NCBI RefSeq assembly: GCF_000189635.1
Contig: NW_002476184.1
Coordinates: forward strand, 51,641 to 115,640
Reading direction: 5' to 3'
Length of the DNA: 64,000 nt
Source of the DNA: Tetrahymena thermophila SB210
Lineage: Eukaryota > Ciliophora > Oligohymenophorea > Hymenostomatida > Tetrahymenidae
A program made the position numbers and the translations under genes. Shown in pieces: positions 35,224 through 47,314 of the stretch; within the stretch, counting starts at the first letter, position 1, and each line of letters opens with the position of its first letter. The notes beneath the pieces were generated by a model that saw only the letters and a list, made by a program, of their open reading frames with translations, searched no databases and was not told where the DNA came from.

Positions 35224-38200
35224 TCAATCAAATTATTGAACTAATTTAATGAGAACTGACATTTATTTTTCAATTTTTTGAATGAATTTCTGAGAATAAT
35301 TTTAATTTCCAATTATTTGAGTGATAACACTTTTAAGTATATAGCCAATTTCTTCATAGTAAAATGAAGGGATTCCAAAAACCTTCGAATAAGCAAGGCA
35401 GTCGTAGATTGAAACAAAAGTAGGAAAATTTTTGTCAACAATTACATCAAAAATAAAGTTTATAATAGTTATTGCAAATATTTTCATATTTTCTTCTTTT
35501 CCAAGTATATTTTGGTTTAATAATGTTTGGTTTAAACTACATGCTTTTATTACACTTTAATATAAATATTGCAAGGTTTTATTCAAAGGTAAATTTTTAA
35601 GCTAAGGGTTTGAACTTTATTAGAAGCTCTCAAGCAATTACTCGTTAAATGAAATTTTTAGACCTAATTAGATCTTAATTAATCTAAGCTTTTTCTTTAT
35701 TTCCAAAAGATAATCAGGAGGACATACATAAAAGTCTAATTGATTTAAGATGATTTGTCTTATCTGAGTAAATGTTGTTTGAGAAATAACTTTTTCGTAT
35801 TTTTCATTCTTGACAATATCAAATAAACTAGTATCCAAAGAACCAAAAAATAGGTTTTAAATGAATTTCATTAAATACATTTCAATCTATACGTTGCTTT
35901 AGAGTGCTTAATTTTGAGCCTATTAAGAAAAAAAGAACTGCTAATTTACAATATACCCACTTTATACTTAAGATGAATCTTTTTAAGAGTGCAAAACAAG
36001 CAGATATTATAGACATTGACGATTAACTGTAGAGAAAAAATTTTGGTAATCATTATCTTTTTCTTACAACCTAATAAAAAAATCAGGTTTTTTAGTGGCT
36101 ATGTACCTCATTCTTTCTATAAAATCAAAAAAGTTTGCCATGCTGAGTTTAGAAAATTTAAAATTCTTAGTAAATATCTTGTAAATAGACAGCTTAGCAC
36201 ACATTATGTCAGCATAAGTCCAATTCAAATTTGAGAATTCTTCTTTGATAAATTATTCATACTAAGAGAAAGTTTTTGTTGTGAATGCCAAAGCAAGCAA
36301 TTTTTCAAATTAATCATTATTTTACATAAAAGAAAAATGTTAAAGAACTTGCTAAGAAACTTGGTCTTACTCTAATTCTTCCTTTATAATAATTATGATG
36401 TCTTATATTGTGTATCTCTCCAACTCATCATAAATTCTCCATTAAAATATTTATTCTTCCAAATTTTAGAATTAAGAAATAAAGTTCTTTTTATCATTTT
36501 CAAAGATAGTCTTTTCCTTTTCCATGAAATCAAAAAGTAATTTTTAGATTTCTTTAAATTTCCAATAGTTAATGCCAATAACCTATAAATTAAATGTTAT
36601 TTAATATATTTATTTATAAAAATAAAATAGATAAAAGTGTAAGCAAGTATTAAGGTGTAGGTAAAACTAATTAAACATTGAAATATTATTTTATGATAAA
36701 AAAGATATTTTTGAAATAATTCACTATCACCTTTATTATTTATTTAATAAGCTTAAATACTGTGAATTCTTTTTACTAAGATTGGTTACGGTTATTAAAT
36801 TAGAATTTAATTTCGTAAATGTTTTTTTAAAAAAAATTATATCTATCAACCCAAAAATGTTTTATTTAATGATCATTGGTGGTATTGAAATTTTAAATCT
36901 TAGTTAGTTAGTATTGTATTTTTTATATTTAAATAAATATTGGATGAAGCATTTTATTAAATTATCAAAAATTTGTTTAGTTTGAATTAAATCCAAAAAT
37001 AGCATAAATTATTTTTTACTGAATCAATAAATTGAAAAAAAACAAAATGCATACCTTAAATTGCTATTTGATAGATAATTTGATATCTTCGATATCTTCT
37101 CTCAGCGGAGCTCCAGAAGTTAGATAAATAAATTCTTTCAGTGGAGAATCATTAAATCTTACATACATATTTTGAATAAACTAAAATTTGTTTTATTTTT
37201 ATATTTCTTAATAAGAGGACTAAAGTCTTTCAAGAAAGGCATCAAGTTAATTAACTCCTCCAAAACATGCGTCTATTATTGGGATATTAGCAGAGGAGTC
37301 TTTGGAATGAGTAGGAGGTGAATTTATAATTGACTAAGGTTTAGTAGTCTTACCACTGATGGCATTACTTGAACTAATGCTGCTTTCTTTTCTTGTTTTT
37401 TATTTTAATAAAAATCTACTACTAATTCTTGAATCGTTCTATCTATTTTATCTCTCTGTTAATGGAGAAAGGATGGGACTAGATTTTATTTATGGGTAGT
37501 AGAAATCTTATTTTTGAACATATCTAGTCATGTTTTGGTTAGGTAAGTTTGAAAGAGACTCCATTTTTAAATTTAATGAACTCTTAAATTATTAATCCTT
37601 ATAGTTGTTTGTAAATGAAGAGTCTTTCTATCCATTTAAATCTTCTACTTTAATTAAAGGGTATTTATTAGAACTTAGAAAGCATCTATTAATGATATTT
37701 TTCATTGATTGAGTTGGTGCTTTTCTACTTCTGTTAACACTGGTATAGGTTTATCCACAAGTTACCGAGTTAGATTCCTCTTTATTATTCATTGATTCTC
37801 TGTATAGTTTTGATTATGATACATAATCATCTAGGTAGTTAAGAGAAGATTAGTGGAAAAATATTTTTTTCTATTATTTTTATGGAGAGGCTTTGAATGT
37901 TTGAATTTAATAATCAGAATTATTTGTATTCGATTTAGTTTTATCTAAAAGAAAATCTATATTTTATAAAGAATTAATCCTATGAGGATCATTAGCATTT
38001 AAGTCAGTAACATTTAGGCTTTCATCAAAAGAGTTTCCAATAATGTTTAAAGATTATGGCATTTAATGCTTTTATACCTTATCTAAAACATTAATACAGC
38101 TATTTTAACGAGAAGTTCTTAAAGTCTGAATGGGTTTATTGTTAAAATGAGTCTGCTAAGATGACCTAGCAGAATCTAAATTTTTTAAAATGCTATGATT

Positions 38201-39172
38201 TTTTGTCGATTCGCTTTCAAGTTATTTATTGAAATATTAGTTTTTATTTTGTAAATGCAAATTAAAAGTTTAATTCTTTGATTTGCTATCAGCAGGTTAG
38301 CACTGTGGCAAAATAGGAAGACTTTAATATGCAATTGAGCAATCTTCTATATTCTACTTTAAATTTTTTTTCTAAGTTTCCATGCCTGTTTTAGAAGGAG
38401 AAAATGTTAGCTATTAGCTTTACTGAAGCAATTATTAGGTGCTTTGATTGTTTTTTATTGTAGATTGTTTGATTTTTTCAGATATTTAAACCAAAGAAGG
38501 CTGATCAAAAGTGAGCTTTTTATGGTTTCTAGATCTGTTTGTCTTTAAAGGTGAACTACTTAAGCAAAGTATATCTTAATGAGAATCTTTATTTGAATCC
38601 TATTATTTTATAATAGCTTAAGAGCTAGAATTTCCATTAATCTTTTTAAAACCTTCATTTTATTGTTCTACAAATGTTTTGTTAATCTTAAAGAGCCTGC
38701 TAAATTATTAATTTATATTAGCTTGCTCAGTTACTGATCCAGCATTATTTGTACTAATTTAGTCTTTATTTTCAAGTTCTTATTGTATCAAATTAGCATT
38801 AATACTGCTTTAATTCTAATTTTAAATAGCATCAAATTCAAATTAAAATTATTTTTTAGGCAGATACTGCTAAGAACTAGAGTTTATTTCTGATCTTTAA
38901 GTTAAGTTGGTTAAACTCATACGATTTTTATTTACTTTTTAAGGTGAATAAAACTCCTACTTTTTCTTCAATTATTTCTATGATTGTAATTATTCAGATT
39001 TTGGTAAAAAGTATTCATTATTAAGAGTACAATACTTCTAGTTTTTTTGAGCTTATTTAATCATTTCGTTAACTAAGTTTCTATTTAAATGAACTGATGC
39101 CCAATTTATTTTACTTTACTTGTTTAATTATTAATGCTATATTTTTATATTATTTTATTATATTTGGTTCAT
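35224..39172 (-). CDS. Large Ser/Asn-rich protein, 1158 aa, unknown
   Basis: Two exons, 39172-37055 (706 codons) and 36582-35224 (453 codons including TGA), flank a 472-nt phase-0 intron. I checked the minus-strand frame of the first exon from 37801 to 39172 for TGA and found none. Residues 1 to about 600 are Ser/Asn/Gln/Lys-rich with many short basic-Ser motifs (KTRKESS, SRISSR), likely disordered and a possible phosphorylation target. From about 620 onward it becomes a helical, hydrophobic-patterned domain (FIYLTSGAPLREDIEDIKL, WTYADIMCAKLSIYKIF, MANFFDFIERMRYIA, YEEIGYILKSVITQI), which looks like an alpha-helical repeat scaffold. No catalytic or TM motif is visible. I do not recognise the family. 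Confidence 0.75.
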
Positions 39173-39961
39173 TTCTCTACAAAATTATTAAATCTTTTTT
39201 TACTTTTTATTAATTTTTTTCTTATTATATACATATAACTAGAATGATTTTTACTTTTTGATTCAGTGACTTAATGCCTTAAAAATCTCTTAAGTTCGTT
39301 CTATATGAATAATAATCATTGTAAAGTAAATAAAAGTGATAAACAAAATAAGATTTTTGTAGGAGTTATTTTGAGGATTTGTAAATTTCAATTACTATCA
39401 TCCGCACCTTAATTTTTTGATAATCTAGTGTTTTAGCCATATTTCACTAAGACTTCTTTATTTACTCATAATTTTATTCATATTTTTTATAAATATTTTC
39501 TCTACATTTATTTGTAAATATTTCTTCATTAATTGCTTTCAAACATCTCGTTTATCTGAGAATTGAAGATAACTTATATCTATCCTAAAGAAACTTAACT
39601 AAATTATTTATCTTTGTTTAATTAAATTTTTAAGAATTATATACACTTTTAAGTAAGTCTACCATTAAAAATAAAAAGACCTAAGAAGGTAATTAATTAA
39701 AAAGATTAGTTTTTGTTAAATTTATAGTAAAAAGATATTTAAGTTAAATAATTTTGTATTTTTGATTGTAATCTTATTTTGGAAACAGAATTTTATGATT
39801 AAGTATTGGGTAAAAATTTAAAAAAGTGATATCATCAAAGACAAAAATATCTAAATTATATTATAAAATCACAATTATTGAAGCTAAAGATTTAAACAAA
39901 AAACAAACAAATAAATAAATAAATCTAATTAATACCAAATATTAAATTACTTTTTATTTGT
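39173..39961. other. AT-rich spacer
   Basis: This holds the 5' flank of the 1158-aa gene and the 3' flank of the polyQ gene, in addition to A/T-rich sequence. No gene is seen. Confidence 0.5.
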
Positions 39962-42859
39962 TCAATTTTATTGTTGAGGTTAATTTTATTAATTTTGCAA
40001 TTATTATTATTAATTTTATTATGGGACAAGCCTTTGAATAATTATTGCTTAGTTTTAATTGAAAAGAGGCGGAAGTGTTTATGGAATTTGTGAATTAATT
40101 TATTAATTCTATTATTAATTGGCTTGATTATTTTGCTACTGATTGTTCTGTTGTTAATTTTATTACTAGCTTTGTTACTAATTTTGATGCTGATTTTATT
40201 ACTGCAATTGCATTTATTAATGCTAAAAAATAATTTGCTATAAACTAGAATTTAGCACTTATTAAATTTGCGGAGGTAAAACGATCTGATGAACTTATTG
40301 CTAATGTTACTACTGTTAATTAAATGGCTATTATAGAGGCTATTACTATTATTATTAATTATTTAAGTTCTAATTATTTTAATTATTTGCTTAACTGGCT
40401 TGAGCTTGCTATTACTACTATTATTATTGCTATTATTGTTATTACATTTGTTGTTAGGGTTGTTATTGTTATTATTACTATTACTAACCTTAGCGGCGGT
40501 TATTGATAGCTTAGTTAAATCTAGAAAAGATATTCTAAAACATCTGCTATAAGATGATAAATAAAAATATTATAAAGCTAATATAAAGAGCGTATTCAGA
40601 AGAATCCTCATTATCTACTTAAATAGGTTCATCATATCTTATTATATATTTTGCTAGATCACCATTCTCTAAAACAAGTTGTACTGCCTAATACTGATCG
40701 CTAATTTAAAATAAAAATAGTAACTTAACTTGAATTAAATTATTAATCTTACTCTTAATTCTTGTTTTCAATAATCTCTATATCTTTTACCATCAATTCA
40801 TTATCATCATCAAAGTAAAAATCGGCTCTATACACATCTTTTTAGAGTTTTAATATTATTATTTAAGATATCTATTTTAATAATTATTTTACTTGCTGAA
40901 TTCTTGGTGTGCAGGTCTTTAATGCTGATCATAAATACCTTAGAATGCATAGCAACATTTTAAGCTAGGATGTAAATATATTCAGTTGAATGACTGTAAA
41001 GAATTTTAGATATTCTTGAATTATCTCTTTCAAAGCTTTCGATTTTGAAAAACTGGTTATCACTACTTCTTACATGAGGTCTATATATTTTATTATTAAT
41101 TGAAATTTTTATCATTTATAATAAAATTTTACCTTAATTAAGTAATAAAAATGTATTTATTCAAGAAGCTAGCAACAATAATATTTTTATATCTGTCATA
41201 AAATAGTGAAAAATATTTATATAGATTCAATGAGAAGATATCCACCTTTCTAACTTCGAATTCCATTTATTTTGTGATGGCTTGAAAAACTTGTTCCCAT
41301 TCATAAAGAGTTTCTTCTCTGTATGATTCAAGTTTATGTCTGATATATGGTTCATAATATTCCCACACTTAGCATGTATCATTTGACTAATCAACTATAT
41401 AGGGTTATTTCTTTTTTTTCAAGCAAAACACATCTCCTTTATAAAGCATTGACTCATCTTATCCACTTAATTATTTGAATAAAAATTAGAATTATACTAT
41501 TTTTATAAGTGAATTCTACTAAAAAATAAATTAATAAATGTTTTTTTATTTGATTTTTATGAATAAAGTTTTTAATATTTTCAATTTTTACATTGCATAA
41601 CTTACTAGTAAAGTGTTAAGACATTAAGGATCATATGAAATATATAGGAAATTTAATGAAAGTGTTTATGAAAACAATCTTTATGGATTTTTTATCATGT
41701 GCAGTGAAGTGATGTTTCTCCATTTATTATGAACCCTTATTAAATAAAAAATGATTATCTAATTTTTGATTCCATAATTTTTTTTTTTTTACAGTATCCT
41801 TGAGCGAAACAATACATAATCCTCTTTATTAGCATAAACTATGACATTATTGTGCTATGCTACTGTGCTAATATCAGACTAAGGTTCAACAATAACTTCT
41901 TAATAATAATCAGGATGATTACTCTCAACTCTTTTGAGATCTATCAAACCAATAGACTTATCATAAAGCTAGCCAAAATTAATACCTTTTAAAGATATAC
42001 CAATATAATTGCCACCACTTTAGTAACTTGTAATAATTTTAGTCCCAAATTTCAAACTGATGCTATGCTCAATAGGATTTTGAAGTATATTTTTCGAAGC
42101 ATGATTGTCTAAAATAGAGTCTTTTATTTTAAATAGATCCAAACCTTTTAGTTTAAAATATAAAAATGTAATTTCTTTATTTTTGAAGTATTTAAAATAT
42201 TTCAATAGCAAAAAATGAAGCAAAATTTTTAGAGAAATAGATTCTTCTAAAAAATTTAGATGGAGTGTAAATATTATTTTTTTTTTAATTTATCTGAGTT
42301 TGTTACTTGAGTATTTAGAAGATGATTGAGGGTTAATCATAAAATCGTTTCTAATTGATACTATCCCAAATGAGTTTTATTTCTTGCCAAATATGTGTTC
42401 TTCTAAAAAATAAGTTTTAGTAATATTGCTGATTGATTTTCTCAATTTGCTTCTGATTTAATTCTATTATTCTATTTATTTCTAGTATATATCTACATTT
42501 TTTTCTATCTAATCTTCTAAATGCTTATCATTAGAATTAGCATCATGTTTATCATCCTCTCTACAAGATTAATCAGGTTTTAAAGGTGAATCTAACACTT
42601 GCTCATAAAAATTCATCATACCATTATAAAAATAGTTTGGCTACTCTTTTCCTTTAGTCTTCTTTATTTTTGTCTTATATTACACCTGCTCATTACTTAA
42701 GGTATCTAATTCAATGTCTTTCATTGATACATAAGTAATTAATTCTGTAGGCATCTAAACATAAGATTCAAATCCTGCTAAGTTTTCAATTATACTATAC
42801 ATGGTTACTATACATAATGTAAATAGCCCCATGATTAAAACAACGATGCAATTATTCAT
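39962..42859 (-). CDS. Type I single-pass membrane protein with polyglutamine tail, 842 aa
   Basis: Six exons close in phase: 42859-41793, 41735-41606, 41452-41133, 41080-40893, 40837-40753 and 40700-39962, with introns of 57, 153, 52, 55 and 52 nt. The start MNNCIVVLIMGLFTLCIVTMYS is a signal peptide or anchor. A polar ectodomain of about 600 residues follows, with beta-rich stretches (GGNYIGISLKG, NNVIVYANKEDYVLF, TEYIYILAQNVAMHSKVFMISI) that suggest a propeller-like fold. A membrane helix near residue 645 (YALYISFIIFLFIIL) is followed by about 170 cytosolic residues dominated by glutamine runs, mostly TAA/TAG codons, with Pro/Asn interruptions. The tail is what gives the long hydrophobic shadow frame on the plus strand. 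The family is not recognised; a surface receptor or adhesion protein is an inference. Confidence 0.75.
40010..40510 (-). repeat. Polyglutamine-coding low-complexity tract
   Basis: Minus-strand TAA/TAG/CAA runs encode successive glutamine blocks inside the last exon of the membrane protein gene. On the plus strand they appear as TTA/TTG/CTA triplet repeats. No in-frame TGA interrupts the tract before 39962. Confidence 0.75.
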
Positions 42860-43625
42860 TTGTTCCTAAATTATTTAGTAAATCTTCCTTTTTTATCCTA
42901 AAAGTTATTTATCTATCTATCTTTTTATTCAATTTCTTTGCTTAATCCAAAAATCACACAAACAAAATTTTTTCTTCTTTAAAAAGCTCTATAAACTTCC
43001 AAAATTGATTAATTATTTAAAAAAAGTAAATGAATTATATATCTTATTGACATATTACTATTAAAATTAAGTAAAAATGATTTACTTCTTAATTATTTTA
43101 AATTTACTAAAACTGAATTCTAAAAGTAATTAGTGTATGTAAAACCTAAACTTCATTTTTTTAAACCTAAAAATGGAATATGATAGATTAGTTTTAGTTA
43201 ATGAAGATATTATATTTAATATATTCCAAAAACTAATAAATATTTAAGAAATTCATTCCAAAAAAATTTTTATTAAAGATAGTTGTTTGCAAACAATTGT
43301 CAAAGAATAAACTTTTTATTTCTAAAAATAGTAAAGCTTATTGTAAAATAAATTTTATATCAATAAATACATAATATCTATCCATAATATTTTATATAGA
43401 CTCATATTATATCCATATAACTTAAATTATCTAGAGTTAATTATTTGAAATGGTATTATAAATAAAATTATTTTAAACAAATCACAAATATGTAAAAAAT
43501 AAGGTATATTATGAAAATTCTTATAAATCAATTGTAAAAAAATTGATAATATAAAATTTACAACAAAAATCTAATTTGAAATAATATTGATTCAAAATAT
43601 AAAATTTAAATATGATCTTAAAATT
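42860..43625. other. AT-rich spacer
   Basis: This lies between the polyQ membrane gene's 5' end and the LRR gene's 3' end. A/T-rich, with no gene seen. Confidence 0.5.
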
Positions 43626-46357
43626 TCAGTAATCTGATAAAATCGATAACTTCATCAATTTCATTATTTTAAAGAGTTTTCTTTTTAATGCATAGTAGCC
43701 TCCTAAAATAGAATTTTCACTATTTAAAAAAAAATAATATTATATGATGAATTAGAATTAATTATTATAACATTTTTATTATCTACAAATAAATTTAAAA
43801 TAATAAAAAATTAAATTTAGAAAAGTTATTAAATCAATTAAATTATTTACCTAAGATCTAGCTCTAAAATTTTGAATTAGCATTTAGATAATTAATTTGC
43901 AAGATAGAGAGCAGCTTATTCATTAATATTATTCTCTCTAAGTAAAAAAAAGTAAAGTTTGTTAAATAAATTATTAAGTCATAAATTGAAAGTTTATATT
44001 TAGGATATAAAAATATTTTGTTTCAAAAATATTACTTCAGAGATAGAGATAAACTTAAAATTTTTGAAGAGCTTTCTAACAGTGGAAATAAGCTTAACAT
44101 TCCCTAATCTCCAAATTTATTACCACTTAAAATGTTAAAAATATATATTTATAAAATTAAAAATTAATATTTAAACGAATAATTAAATTATAAATATTAT
44201 GTTTATTATATGATACTAAATTAATTTAAAATTTAATGAATTTTATTATTATTACTTAAGATTGAGGCTTAAAATGATTATATTTGTTAAATTTCGTAAG
44301 CTATTAGAAATATAAAATACTTATTGCGCAGTTAAACCAATTTCACTTTTTAAAAAAAATATATTTATTCAACTTTCTTGATCTTAAAAAAAATTGTAAT
44401 AGAAAAATATATTTTATTTTTCAAGTTAGATAGTTCTAAAATTTAAATAATACTTTAAATTTAGCTTTAAATTTGTTAATTTATCACAATTTAGGATTTC
44501 TTTACAGAAAAAGCTAATCCTATCATCAGCATATGTAGTCCCACTATTATTCAACCAATTAAATATAAAAATTTAACTATTACAAAAACTATTATACCTC
44601 TTTAAAGTAATATTTAGATGCTATAGATTAGAGCATGATTTCAATCCTCTAACAATATCATTTTGTGATTATCTAACAATTAAATTAAATTTTATTAATC
44701 ATTCTTAATCTAATTTAAAATTCCGTATTTAAAAATCAAATAATTGAATTTAAATAAACATTTACGGTTTGAATAAATGAAACTCACAATTTTACAGATT
44801 TATAAAATTCGTTTATTCAAAATTGATTCCTGAACATTCTCTAATTAATATTAATATTTTAAATTATAATTAATAAAATAAAAGAGTTTATAATTAGTTT
44901 AATTGTATTAATTTAAATTTTCAAAAGCTTTTACGACAAATGAAGATTTAATAGTTTTAACATCTAAAATCCTATCTACTCTTTAGATATACTTATCATT
45001 TCGTTAGAAGTTGAACCATTTATTAATTAATTATTGCTACTAAAAAAATAATTTAATAAGTTAGTAATCTAATAAATAAAATTTAATTAGTTTTTAAATT
45101 TAAATTACTTAGAAAATATGTTATTTAGAATAACGCTTTCAAGCATTCGACATTTGCTTAATTCATTTAGCATAAAAGAAGTCTCTCTTACATCAATTTT
45201 ATTATAACTACAATAAGTTATTATTATTTTATGTAATTAATTAAATAATTTAATTTCTTAAATTATTTTTACCTTAATTCTATTATTAAATTTTGAAGAT
45301 TGTTGCATTTACTGAACTAAACACCTAATTCTTAAGATCCAATAGGACCAATATTGTTACTACTTTTAATTAAATAAAGATAAAAATTGTATGATATTAT
45401 ATATTATCTTTAATTAAATATTAACTCAATAGTTTTCAACTTTTAGTTAAATATTTTAAAAGATTTTTAATAAAGTTCAAAGCATTTATATGTATTTTAT
45501 TTTTTTAATATAAATCTTTACGTTATGCGAATCTCCAAAAATTTAAGATTTTTGCATTTTCCAAATCCGACTGCTAAACCTGAGGCTCCTCTATCCCCTA
45601 TTTAATTATGACTTTTTATATAAAATAAAATTAATATGTTTGATTATTTAAATTAAAAATAATTTTTGGTGTAGATTAAAAAGGAATTTTCACCAAAATT
45701 TGTTTTTATTATTAAAAAATTGAAGGTTACCAAAGATAAAGGAATATTATTTCTAAGTTTTAGCAATTTCCAATTCCAGTACCAATACCACAAGCTCCTT
45801 CTTCTCCAATTTTAAATCTTGAATTAAAATTTATATAATTTATCTAGATTTTAATAATTAAACAACAAAAACTATTTGTTTATTAATATCATATCTGATT
45901 CATTAGTTTAAAATTAAAATTTCGTTTGTATTTTTTAAAACAAAATAAATACTTGGAAAACACTGTGATAGATAAATTTGTGAGATTTTTGCAACCTCCA
46001 ATTCCAATTCCTAAATCTGATGCTCCTTTTTGACTTATAAAATTCATCCTTTTATTATTAAATTAAATTAACAAATAAATTTTTAAAATTTCATATTAAA
46101 ACTTTGCTTATCTATGAAGCTATAAAATGAAAAAAACTAATTACCCAATAATTTAAATAATTAATTATTTTAAGTTTTTGCATTTTTTAATAGCACTTCC
46201 TAGATCTGATGCTTATTTATTTCCAAGTTTGGTATCTCTTAAATATTAATATTTAAAAATTAGATACTGAATTCTATTAAATTAGAAATTACTTAAAATA
46301 AAACTCGACATCTGTTTTCTTGAGAAGATCAGAAGATATGAACTAATTTTAAATCAT
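43626..46357 (-). CDS. Leucine-rich-repeat protein, one short exon per repeat
   Basis: At least ten short minus-strand exons, each about 70-110 nt and each coding one LRR, are separated by AT-rich introns. Clear repeats include LGNKQASDLGSAIKKCKNL (near 46180-46235), QKGASDLGIGIGGCKNL (near 45980-46040), GEEGACGIGTGIGNCQNL (near 45750-45815) and GDRGASGLAVGFGKCKNL (near 45535-45600). Further clear ones are IGPIGSQELGVQFSKCNNL (near 45295-45355) and GNKFGDQGMLSLFPLL (near 44060-44135). All share the pattern G..G...LG.....CKNL..L.+.+. The proposed start is ATG 46357 and the last exon ends at TGA 43626-43628 after KRKLFKIMKLMKL. Several middle exons are uncertain. This is a ciliate LRR protein of the NLR/RNI-like type, probably cytosolic; its partner is unknown. 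Confidence 0.65.
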
Positions 46358-47314
46358 GTTAATTATTTTAATTCTAAGAAGTAAATTACTTTAATCAAGC
46401 TTTTATATTATTCAATTTCTTTCATCTTCCTTTTATATAAATTATATAATTTTTGTAGAGTTAATTTATCAGGTATAATTCATTTATACAAGTACTAAAG
46501 GATGTAAAATTCATTTAAGTATTTTCTTTTCTATATTTTAATTCTAAAATTATTCTGGTAAGAGTATATAAGCTCAATAATATAAATCTTTTGAATCTAA
46601 AACTTTTATAGCCATCAGAAAAGTTTTAAATATAGAAAAATTTTCTGATCGTACCAAATTATTGATTTAATTTATTTAAAAAAGAAAAAAATGTATTTAG
46701 CAAATAATCTTATTAAATTAATTAAAATGTTGATTTTAATTCTTATAAAATAAAATAGTTTTTATTTAAAAAAAATTATATAGAAAACCATAAAAAAAAA
46801 AAGAAACGAGGATATAACATAAATCTTATTAATTAAATATTTTATTTAGTATAAAAATTTTTATAGTTCAAAACAAAAACCAATTAAATTAATTTTTGCA
46901 TTTTGCATTTTGCATAATTTTGCAAAATTTCAGAAAATACCTTAAATTAAAAATATTATTTTTATAAATTAAAAGGAAACATTTTTAGAATATAAGTTAA
47001 TTAGATATAAAATCATATTCATTGAGTCTTTGTTTGCTAATTATTTTTTTTATTAATTACATATAAAATCATATTCATTGAATCTTTGTTTGTTAATTAT
47101 TTTTTTTATTAATTATAGATATAATCAAATAATAAAATAATCTTTTATAATTTTTTTGTTAGAATACAACTAATTTACAAAGCTAGATATATTTTTGCTT
47201 CTTTTATTTAATCAAAATTCAGCTTATCAGATTAAAAAAAAGTTTACTTAGATATTTTAGTGTAATATAGACATATCTAAAGAGGGAATCTTATTATAGA
47301 AGGTGCTTATATAA
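46358..47314. other. Divergent AT-rich promoter region with 56-bp duplication
   Basis: This is the space between the divergent LRR and GH31-like genes. It may hold a further 5' LRR exon near 46420 (minus-strand MKEIEQYKSLIK). It also contains a perfect-looking 56-bp tandem duplication at 47005-47116. Confidence 0.5.
47005..47116. repeat. 56-bp direct tandem duplication
   Basis: Unit 1 (47005-47060) and unit 2 (47061-47116) begin ATATAAAATCATATTCATTG and differ at only a few bases. The duplication lies about 200 bp upstream of the GH31-like gene, in its probable promoter. Confidence 0.85.

Noticed and set aside
40324..40506. 60-aa hydrophobic plus-strand frame
   Set aside because: It is the complement of the polyglutamine-coding TAA/TAG run of the minus-strand membrane protein gene.
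43626..46357. Short repeated motif blocks considered as non-coding dispersed repeats
   Set aside because: Each block reads as an LRR in one frame with flanking GT/AG, so they are exons.
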